Source: Acidobacteriaceae bacterium
GTDB taxonomy: Bacteria; Acidobacteriota; Terriglobia; Terriglobales; Acidobacteriaceae
Assembly: GCA_003164255.1 (NCBI GenBank)
Contig: PLST01000017.1
Span: 1 to 5,811 of the forward strand
DNA: 5,811 nt
Direction of reading: 5' to 3'
Below, one piece after another: positions 1-5,203 of the stretch (positions are counted from its first letter, which is position 1; every line of letters starts with the position of its first letter). The position numbers and the translations under genes are program-made. The notes under the pieces were generated by a model, which searched no databases, was not told the DNA's origin, and was given only the letters and a program-made list of their open reading frames with translations.

Positions 1-140
1 GCACCGTCATCGCCAGTGCAGTCATACCCTCCATGATTGCGAACTCGTTCTTTCTTCCCCGCCATCTTCTTCCCCACTCGCAAGCAGGCAAGAAAGCAGA
101 ACAGGAGACTATGCGGCCAGTACCCGCAGAGGAAGGCTAG
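1..140 (+). CDS. C-terminal fragment of a probable cation:proton antiporter (5' end outside window)
   Basis: The frame starting at base 3 is open from the left edge to a TAG at 138-140 and gives 45 residues. The first 20 (TVIASAVIPSMIANSFFLPR) look like the end of the last membrane helix of a monovalent cation:proton antiporter of the CPA2 (Kef/NapA-like) type. Those proteins commonly end in a hydrophobic stretch with an ASAV(I/V)P motif, a few polar residues, then FF.P. The remaining 25 residues are polar and rich in Glu, Lys and Gln, as expected for a short cytoplasmic tail. The stop codon touches the GTG start of the next gene with no gap, and that gene's Shine-Dalgarno lies inside this reading frame, so the two should be co-transcribed. 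Antiporters are among the gene classes reported near fluoride riboswitches, which suits the rest of the locus. The family call rests on a short tail only; the frame itself is more certain. Confidence 0.6.
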   Translation, partial: TVIASAVIPSMIANSFFLPRHLLPHSQAGKKAEQETMRPVPAEEG

Positions 141-587
141 GTGATCGCTATGGGAAGTCCGGTTTTTGTTGGAATTCAAAGAATACTGGTTGCGTTCGAC
201 GCGTCTCCGCACGCGGAGCACGCTTTGGATGTGGCTCTGTCAATGGCTGGCGATATGAAAGCCAAGCTCTTCGTCATCGCTGTAATTCGGCCGCCCGAGC
301 CCGCCGAGAGCGCGGAGTTCCACGCTGTGCTTGAAGACGGGCAAGAGCGCTATGAGAAATGTTTCGTCCCGTTGCGCGAACGCGCCAAGCAAAAGGACGT
401 TGAACTCGAAACCGACATTGTTTTGGGTCACCCGGCGGAGCAGATCATTCACAAGGCGGACACCATCCAGGCCAGCCTCATCGTCATGGGCAAGCGCAGC
501 CATACGATCCTTCATCGCTGGATGCTGGGCTCGAACTCCGAGCGCGTGCTGAGATATGCGCACTGCCCGGTGATGATCGTCCATTGA
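141..587 (+). CDS. Universal stress protein (UspA family), single domain
   Basis: This 148-residue cytoplasmic protein has the length and layout of a single Usp domain. Strand 1 reads QRILVAFDASPHAEHALDVA (residues 13-32), with the Asp at 20 that contacts adenine in ATP-binding members. The C-terminal part has the phosphate-binding loop and the usual ending SERVLRYAHCPVMIV (133-147). The ATP-binding pattern of the family is G-x2-G-x9-G-(S/T). Here it is G117-x2-S120-x9-G130-S131, so the second Gly is Ser; nucleotide binding is likely but not assured. The GTG start at 141 is preceded by GGAAGG at 131-136, four bases away; an ATG at 150 (residue 4) is a possible alternative with poorer spacing. 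It follows the antiporter with no gap and precedes enolase by 155 bases. UspA genes are recurrent neighbours of fluoride riboswitches, so a general stress role within fluoride resistance is inferred; its client is unknown. Confidence 0.93.
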   Translation: MIAMGSPVFVGIQRILVAFDASPHAEHALDVALSMAGDMKAKLFVIAVIRPPEPAESAEFHAVLEDGQERYEKCFVPLRERAKQKDVELETDIVLGHPAEQIIHKADTIQASLIVMGKRSHTILHRWMLGSNSERVLRYAHCPVMIVH

Positions 588-742
588 TCGGATAACCAAG
601 CTATGAAGATCTCGAAACACGCGAGCGGTGAGCCACAGAAGAATCGTAACTGTCAACAATTCTGTTCTCGCATGCCGCTCGACAACAAATCGTGGAACTC
701 CTCACAACCGACGGCTTTTGTAGCCGGGAAAGCGTAATCATC
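588..742. other. Intergenic leader upstream of enolase
   Basis: These 155 bases separate the stress-protein stop from the likely enolase start. A 7-bp inverted repeat (CGAGCGG 622-628, CCGCTCG 675-681) is 46 bases apart, and a small 5-bp hairpin (712-716 with 722-726) lies just before the enolase start. Neither has a T-tract, so neither looks like an intrinsic terminator. I found no convincing sigma-70 promoter and no second fluoride aptamer: the GG-N-GAUG loop and the GAUG core are both absent. Whether enolase has its own promoter here is open. Confidence 0.35.
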
Positions 743-2047
743 ATGTCTGAAATCGCGAAACTTGAAGCCCTTGAGATCCTCGATTCCCGCGGGAATCCGA
801 CGTTGGCAGTCACAGCAACCCTGTCGAACGGCGTGAAAGCAACTGCAAAAGTACCTTCGGGCGCTTCAACCGGCAAACGGGAAGCCGTCGAACTGAGAGA
901 CGGTGACAAGGCAAGGTATGGCGGAAAGGGCGTGCTCAACGCCAGGGATCATGTGAACGGTGAGATTCAAAAGGCTGTTCATGGATTCGATGCCAACAAC
1001 CAGAAGGCGTTGGACAAGAAGCTGTGCGAACTCGATGGCACGCCGAACAAGGCGCGGCTTGGAGCCAACGCGATTCTCGGCGTTTCGCTCGCAGTTGCAC
1101 GGGCCGCCGCGGCAGACCACGATTTGCCACTCTATGCAAGCCTCGGAGGCGAGAAGGCCAACCTGATTCCGGCGCCGTGGTTCAACGTCCTCAACGGTGG
1201 AAGCCACGCCGATAGCAATGTGGATTTTCAGGAGTTCATGATTTCGCCGGTGGGCGCGCCTAGCTACAGCGAAGGCTTGCGAGCGGCAGCTGAAACCTTC
1301 CATGCATTGAAGTCTGTCCTCCACAAGAAGGGCTATAACACCGGGGTTGGGGATGAAGGCGGATTCGCTCCTCAGTTGAAGTCGAACGAAGAGCCTATCG
1401 AGCTGATTCTGGAAGCGATCCAAAAGGCTGGCTATAAGCCGGGCAAAGACATAGTCCTCGTGCTGGATCCTGCCACGAGCGAATTCTTTGACGACGGCAT
1501 GTACCTGTTCGAAAAGTCGGACAAGAGCAGGATGTCGCCGGTGCAGATGGTCGACTTCTGGAAGGACTTGCTTGGCCGTTACCCCGAAATCTGGGCCATT
1601 GAAGATGGCGTTGCCGAAGACGACCACGCCGGCTGGCAGCTATTGACGAAGACGCTTGGCGGTCGGATTCAGTTGATCGGCGATGACAACTTTGTCACCA
1701 ATCCGACTATCTTCCGTCAGGGCATCAAGGACGGAATCGCCAACGCGATTTTGATCAAGTTGAACCAGATCGGCACGCTGACTGAAACGCTCGAATGCAT
1801 CCAGATTGCTCGTGAGAACGGATATGGGGCGGTCATCTCGCACCGCTCGGGCGAAACCGATGACACAAGCATTGCCGACCTTGCGGTGGCTGCCGGCATG
1901 GGGCAGATCAAGACGGGCTCGACCAGTCGCGGCGAGCGGATCGCAAAATATAACCGCTTTCTGGAGATCGAACACGAGCTTGGGACAAAGGCTCGCTACG
2001 CCGGCGCCAGTGTGTACGACCGCTGGCACAAGGCAGTAAAGGCATAG
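743..2047 (+). CDS. eno: Enolase (phosphopyruvate hydratase)
   Basis: Enolase interconverts 2-phosphoglycerate and phosphoenolpyruvate in the cytoplasm using Mg2+. The ATG at 743 gives 434 residues, the usual family length, and begins with the typical N-terminus (EALEILDSRGNPT, residues 8-20). The frame extends up to a GTG at 692, but those 17 extra residues have no family counterpart and no Shine-Dalgarno. Visible elements: the mobile loop SGASTG (39-44); H155 in NGGSHAD; Q163-E164; D204-E205 in DEGGFAP; Mg ligands D242, E287 (IEDG) and D314 (GDD); catalytic K339 (IKLNQIGT); H367-R368-S369 in the SHRSGET signature; and K390 (IKTGS). Catalytic residues are complete, so it should be active. 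Non-consensus positions include DDN at 314-316 where most have DDL, ETDDT at 371-375 for ETEDT, and GSTSRGER at 392-399 for GAPCRSER. Enolase is the classic fluoride-inhibited glycolytic enzyme. Its place beside a fluoride riboswitch suggests an extra or fluoride-tolerant copy, which is inference. Confidence 0.98.
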   Translation: MSEIAKLEALEILDSRGNPTLAVTATLSNGVKATAKVPSGASTGKREAVELRDGDKARYGGKGVLNARDHVNGEIQKAVHGFDANNQKALDKKLCELDGTPNKARLGANAILGVSLAVARAAAADHDLPLYASLGGEKANLIPAPWFNVLNGGSHADSNVDFQEFMISPVGAPSYSEGLRAAAETFHALKSVLHKKGYNTGVGDEGGFAPQLKSNEEPIELILEAIQKAGYKPGKDIVLVLDPATSEFFDDGMYLFEKSDKSRMSPVQMVDFWKDLLGRYPEIWAIEDGVAEDDHAGWQLLTKTLGGRIQLIGDDNFVTNPTIFRQGIKDGIANAILIKLNQIGTLTETLECIQIARENGYGAVISHRSGETDDTSIADLAVAAGMGQIKTGSTSRGERIAKYNRFLEIEHELGTKARYAGASVYDRWHKAVKA

Positions 2048-2056
2048 CAAGCAGCC

Positions 2057-2107
2057 GTGGGTGTTGGAGTCCACCTGAAGAACGCTCAACTGGGCAGATG
2101 ACTCCTC
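2057..2107 (+). promoter_or_regulatory. Fluoride riboswitch aptamer (crcB RNA motif)
   Basis: The sequence folds as the known fluoride aptamer. P1 is G2060-G2063 with C2072-C2075, extendable by two G-U pairs, closing an 8-nt loop (2064-2071). P3 is 2084-2087 with 2092-2095 (one G-U) with a 4-nt loop. Loop bases GGAGUC (2066-2071) pair perfectly with GACUCC (2100-2105), giving the 6-bp pseudoknot. The core GAUG is at 2097-2100. In crystal-structure numbering (Thermotoga petrophila aptamer), the bases whose phosphates hold the Mg2+ ions around fluoride, U7, G8, U41 and G42, are kept as U2065, G2066, U2099 and G2100. The A40-U48 pair is kept as A2098-U2106. The long-range A6-U38 pair is swapped to U2064-A2096, a compensatory change that supports the fold. 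The P1-P3 joiner lacks the usual pyrimidine before P3. It starts about 10 bases after the enolase stop. I identified it by eye, not with a covariance model. Confidence 0.92.
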
Positions 2108-2135
2108 GAAGCTGAACAACACTTGGAGGAGTCAT
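2098..2135 (+). promoter_or_regulatory. Riboswitch expression platform: hairpin sequestering the ribosome binding site
   Basis: ATGACTCCTC at 2098-2107 is perfectly complementary to GAGGAGTCAT at 2126-2135, with an 18-nt loop that can add three more pairs (2109-2111 with 2122-2124) after a G-G mismatch. The right arm contains nearly all of the Shine-Dalgarno GGAGGAG (2125-2131) and the first two bases of the ATG at 2134. The left arm is the 3' half of the aptamer, including the pseudoknot strand 2100-2105, so the two folds exclude each other. The inferred mechanism is that without fluoride the hairpin blocks initiation, and with fluoride the pseudoknot locks the left arm and exposes the site. 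No U-tract follows the stem, so control should be translational, not by termination. Confidence 0.85.
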
Positions 2136-4251
2136 GCCCGAGCCCGATGCGGAAATCGCAAGAGCGAAAGAACCAAGAGCGCGAGAGCCGGGGGCTCTTA
2201 ATGAAGTCCAGCAACGACGCCTGAGTATCACTTGCAAGTACATCGACAAACTGCTGTGCGACATCGAACAGGCTCTCCATTCGGCGTCGTCGCCGTCTCC
2301 GTTCCCGCGCTACCTTGTTGACATCACGCCCGCGCAGTCGCGGGTAATAGAAGATCATATTCGGCGTCTGCGGGCTCAACTGTTGCGGGCTCTTGATTGG
2401 CAGCACTTGAAGCCGGAGCCGCCGGAGGTTCCGGTCACACGATCAGTCACAGTTGATCTTACTTTTATCGACATCGCGATCGAGGAACTCAAGCCCAGCT
2501 ATATGCGCGGATGTGGGGCCGTGCCTGACGATGCCGTTGACGAACTCAATGGAGTGGTCCATGAGCTTCGCTCCCTGGCTGGAAGCATGGAACGTTACCT
2601 CCGCCAGGAGTTGGGCATTAATCTCGAAACGCGGCTCAAGAAGCTGGAGGGGACCGGTTACGATGTGGCTCTCTTGCGACTGATCGAGGAAATCGTCACT
2701 CGTCACGGATTGGTAGAGTTCCGCACGCACATCGATTCACTAGCTTCCCGCCTGGAGGACAACAACCTGGAGGTGGCTCTGTTCGGGCGTGTTAGCAGTG
2801 GGAAATCCTCCCTTCTCAATGCGCTTCTGAATACCAACGTTCTTCCCGTGGGCATCAACCCCATCACCGCGGTACCCACGAAATTGCGCTATGGCGCGAA
2901 ACTGCGCGCCGACGTGGCTTTTGCAAGCGGGAGGGAAGAAACCGTTACGATCGACGAGCTTGGCGTCCTGGTAACTGAACAAGGGAATCCAGGCAATCTG
3001 CGGAATGTTGTGCGCGCGGTTGTCGAGGTTCCATCGCCGCGCCTCAAACAGGGCATTGTGCTGGTGGATACGCCGGGGCTTGGCTCCCTGGCCAAACGAG
3101 GCGCTCAAGAAACTCTTGCCTATCTTCCGAGTTGCGACCTTGCCCTTCTTCTCATTGACGCGGGAACAGCTTTGAATGAAGAAGACGTCGGGACTCTCCG
3201 TCTGCTCTACGAGGGCGGCATTCCGGCCATCGTTCTGCTTAGCAAGGCGGACCTGCTGACGGAAGAAGATCTTCATCGGGTCACCGGCTATATCCATGAA
3301 CAGTTGCAAGCCGAATTGGGCCTTGCGATGAACGTGCATCCGGTAAGCTCGTTCCCGAACTACGCCGCTCTGCTCGACCAATTCTTCGAGCAGGAATTGC
3401 TTCCCCGATTCAACCAGGCGCGAAGTCTTAGAAACGCGTCGGTTGCCAGAAAGATCGGAGTCCTCCGTGGCTCATTGGTCGCAGCCATTGAGACAACTCT
3501 CGACCAGACGAAACGCAGAGGGCAGGAACTCCCGCAGGATGTGCATGATCTGGAGGAGCAATTGCGCCTCGTAACCGGCGAAGTCGGAGAACAACGCACA
3601 GTTCTCAACCATGCCTTCTTTGAATTGGGTGAGACGCCGGAGAGAGTTCTGAATGAGGTTGCAGACACCGCACTTACGTGGATGAAGACACATTCCGACG
3701 CCTACGTAACGTCGCCGCAACTTTCGGAGTGGCTCCACGACGCTGTTTGGAAGTCCGTTGAACATCACATCGAGGACATGCGCTCCGTCAGCCAGCGTGC
3801 AGTTTTCACACTGCAGTCGGTGGCGCAGGAGTTGGGGCGCATCGATATGCCTTCGCCGGACGAGGTGGAAAGTCTCTTGCGCGACATGCCACGCTTTGAG
3901 TTGCCTTCACTCCCGAACGCGATCAACATGAGCACGTGGAAGTTCCTCGGGACTAGTGTTGTTCGCGTCAGGATCAGGAAGGCCCTACGGGAAGGCATTG
4001 GCGCTGTCTTGAAACAGGAGCTTCACCATTACGGCGATGCGCTGTCTCGGTGGAGCATCCAGTTTGTCAGCAAGCTGGCGCTCCTGGTGGGTTCCTACGC
4101 CGACGCCTATCGCGTTCAACTTCAGAGGATGTCAGGAACTTCCAATAGCAGCGTCGACGAGCCTCAACTCGAACAGGACCTGGCTTTGCTGAGGAACTGG
4201 AGCGCAATCGAGAGCCACAACGTAAGCGAGACCATCGAGAGGGGGGCTTAA
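2134..4251 (+). CDS. Dynamin-like large GTPase, first gene of the fluoride-switched operon
   Basis: The 705-residue protein has a GTPase domain at roughly residues 210-430. G1 is GRVSSGKS (218-225). G2 lies in INPITAVPTKLRYG (241-254, probable key T245), typical of bacterial dynamin-like proteins. G3 is DTPG (312-315), G4 is SKAD (370-373; Ser replaces the usual Asn or Thr) and G5 probably VSS (404-406). The N-terminal 205 residues are charged and probably helical, with Pro-rich breaks near 52-58 and 93-100. The C-terminal 270 residues look helical, as in a dynamin stalk. I see no clear transmembrane segment or signal peptide; residues 643-655 are mildly hydrophobic and could touch a membrane. 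The ATG at 2134 follows a strong GGAGGAG, itself inside the riboswitch platform, so translation should respond to fluoride. The stop is two bases before the fluoride channel start. Bacterial dynamin-like proteins remodel or protect membranes; a role in membrane integrity under fluoride stress is inference. It could also be a more divergent Era-like GTPase. Confidence 0.9.
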   Translation: MPEPDAEIARAKEPRAREPGALNEVQQRRLSITCKYIDKLLCDIEQALHSASSPSPFPRYLVDITPAQSRVIEDHIRRLRAQLLRALDWQHLKPEPPEVPVTRSVTVDLTFIDIAIEELKPSYMRGCGAVPDDAVDELNGVVHELRSLAGSMERYLRQELGINLETRLKKLEGTGYDVALLRLIEEIVTRHGLVEFRTHIDSLASRLEDNNLEVALFGRVSSGKSSLLNALLNTNVLPVGINPITAVPTKLRYGAKLRADVAFASGREETVTIDELGVLVTEQGNPGNLRNVVRAVVEVPSPRLKQGIVLVDTPGLGSLAKRGAQETLAYLPSCDLALLLIDAGTALNEEDVGTLRLLYEGGIPAIVLLSKADLLTEEDLHRVTGYIHEQLQAELGLAMNVHPVSSFPNYAALLDQFFEQELLPRFNQARSLRNASVARKIGVLRGSLVAAIETTLDQTKRRGQELPQDVHDLEEQLRLVTGEVGEQRTVLNHAFFELGETPERVLNEVADTALTWMKTHSDAYVTSPQLSEWLHDAVWKSVEHHIEDMRSVSQRAVFTLQSVAQELGRIDMPSPDEVESLLRDMPRFELPSLPNAINMSTWKFLGTSVVRVRIRKALREGIGAVLKQELHHYGDALSRWSIQFVSKLALLVGSYADAYRVQLQRMSGTSNSSVDEPQLEQDLALLRNWSAIESHNVSETIERGA

Positions 4252-4253
4252 GT

Positions 4254-4628
4254 TTGCAGAAATACTTTCTTATCGCGTTCGGTGGCGCACTCGGATCGAT
4301 TGCCAGGTACTGGGTCGGCTCGACAATTGCCGGCCGTGTGGGAACGAAGTTTCCATACGGAACCTTCGTCATTAACATCACAGCCTGCATGATTATCGGC
4401 TTCTCCCTCACTTTCTTGGCGAAACGAGCAGATTTGAATCCTGCCTGGAGATTCCTCGTGCCGGTTGGCTTCATTGGCGCATACAGCACTTTTTCAACAT
4501 ATGAATGGGAGACTTTTTCCACGCTTCGAACCGGTGCTTTCTTACTTGCCGCCTTCTATGCAGTCAGCAGCCTCATTCTTGGGCTCGCTGCCGTGTGGGG
4601 CGGCTCAGTGATTGCGGAGAACCTCTGA
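4254..4628 (+). CDS. crcB: Fluoride channel/exporter, Fluc (CrcB) family
   Basis: Fluc proteins are small dual-topology membrane proteins that work as dimers and let fluoride leave the cytoplasm. This one has 124 residues, the usual length, and four hydrophobic segments: about 4-22, 34-55, 66-84 and 94-118. Signature parts are GGALGSIARYW (10-20, conserved R18), FPYGTFVIN (33-41, pore Asn N41) and GAYSTFSTYEWE (75-86), the counterpart of the GGFTTFSTF box. Of the two pore-lining Phe residues, F80 is present but the second is Tyr (Y83). After N41 it has ITACM where most have xxGSF. The start is TTG at 4254, chosen because translation must begin there to give the usual N-terminus; AGGGGGG at 4240-4246 is seven bases upstream, and the frame has no ATG before residue 46. 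It starts two bases after the GTPase stop and its stop overlaps the next start, so expression probably depends on coupling to the riboswitch-controlled GTPase. Confidence 0.96.
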   Translation: MQKYFLIAFGGALGSIARYWVGSTIAGRVGTKFPYGTFVINITACMIIGFSLTFLAKRADLNPAWRFLVPVGFIGAYSTFSTYEWETFSTLRTGAFLLAAFYAVSSLILGLAAVWGGSVIAENL

Positions 4629-5194
4629 TGAGAACACAAAAGCAGCTCGTTATCTATCAATCGATCCTGGAAGTGCTTCAGGAACCAGGATGCCCCTTCT
4701 GCCGCTTCTTGAAGGAATATCAAGCGGCGCGCCTTCAGCATCATTCTGAACAGGACATCCACCACCTGTGCAATTTTCACACCTGGGGGCTGGCGGCAGT
4801 GCAAAACGCCCTAACAGCAGCTGAGGTATTCATCCATCTCGTAGAGGAGCAGGCGCCAATTTCCAGCGATGCCGCCGACTGTGACATCTGCAAGGAAGTA
4901 TATGCGGAGGAAGACCGCCGAATTCGCGAATTTGTCAGTTGCATCTATCGAACAGGTGTGGCCGATTGGCTGCGAGGGGCTCCGGTATTGTGTATTCCGC
5001 ACGGGATAAAACTGCGGCGCCAAGTCCAGCCTGTGGTCGCCGCCCGCGTAGATGCGATCATCGAGAACTGTCGCCGGCAGTTGACACAAGAGCTGCAAAG
5101 TTTACGTGATAAACCAGAAGCGGAAAGACCGGGATGGGGCTCGCTTGGCCGCGCGGCCGAGTTTCTTGTCTCACAACGCGGATTACATTCCTGA
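4628..5194 (+). CDS. Small protein with two CxxC...CxxH modules (DUF6062-like), function unknown
   Basis: This 188-residue protein starts at the ATG at 4628, whose A is the last base of the fluoride-channel stop (TGATG), a classic coupled overlap. A frame extension to 4505 would lie inside crcB and is not credible. Two similar modules are visible: C22-x2-C25 ... C48-x2-H51 (GCPFC, LCNFH) and C85-x2-C88 ... C122-x2-H125 (CDIC, LCIPH). Each provides three Cys and one His, as in a structural zinc site or another metal centre. The arrangement resembles the DUF6062 family as I remember it (CPxC ... CxxH twice), but I cannot confirm membership. Between the motifs it is mostly helical, and the tail (about 135-165) is amphipathic with Arg, Gln and Glu. 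There is no signal peptide or membrane segment, so it is probably cytoplasmic. Position between the channel and the DUF190 protein suggests a fluoride-linked role; the biochemical function is not known to me. Confidence 0.88.
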   Translation: MRTQKQLVIYQSILEVLQEPGCPFCRFLKEYQAARLQHHSEQDIHHLCNFHTWGLAAVQNALTAAEVFIHLVEEQAPISSDAADCDICKEVYAEEDRRIREFVSCIYRTGVADWLRGAPVLCIPHGIKLRRQVQPVVAARVDAIIENCRRQLTQELQSLRDKPEAERPGWGSLGRAAEFLVSQRGLHS

Positions 5195-5203
5195 GGAGGA
5201 CGT

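Noticed and set aside
1..34. Minus-strand ATG at 34-32 as the start of a divergent gene leaving the left edge
   Set aside because: The + strand frame over the same bases reads as an antiporter C-terminus that abuts the next gene; the minus frame has only 11 codons and a weak ribosome binding site.
584..607. TTGATC ... TATGAA as a sigma-70 promoter for enolase
   Set aside because: The spacer is only about 12 bases, too short for a usual promoter.
712..726. Hairpin CGGCT-TTTGT-AGCCG as a terminator before enolase
   Set aside because: Only five base pairs and no T-tract after the stem.
692..742. GTG at 692 as an earlier enolase start (17 extra residues)
   Set aside because: No Shine-Dalgarno precedes it and enolases start close to the EALEILDSRGNPT segment, so the ATG at 743 fits better.
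588..742. A second fluoride riboswitch in the enolase leader
   Set aside because: I looked for the P1 loop, the GAUG core and a pseudoknot pair and found none.
866..1627. Long minus-strand open frame opposite enolase (253 residues)
   Set aside because: It is a shadow of the enolase codons: the + strand carries a full, conserved enzyme and the translation resembles no family I know.
2098..2135. The 10-bp hairpin as an intrinsic terminator
   Set aside because: No U-tract follows; the right arm is the Shine-Dalgarno and start codon of the GTPase, so sequestration explains it better.
2740..3381. Long minus-strand open frame opposite the GTPase (213 residues)
   Set aside because: The + strand frame contains all GTPase motifs across this stretch, and the opposite frame shows no recognisable motif.
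4505..4627. Extension of the Cys/His-module protein upstream to 4505
   Set aside because: It would overlap crcB by 124 bases in another frame. The ATG at 4628 overlaps the crcB stop as TGATG, a normal coupled start.
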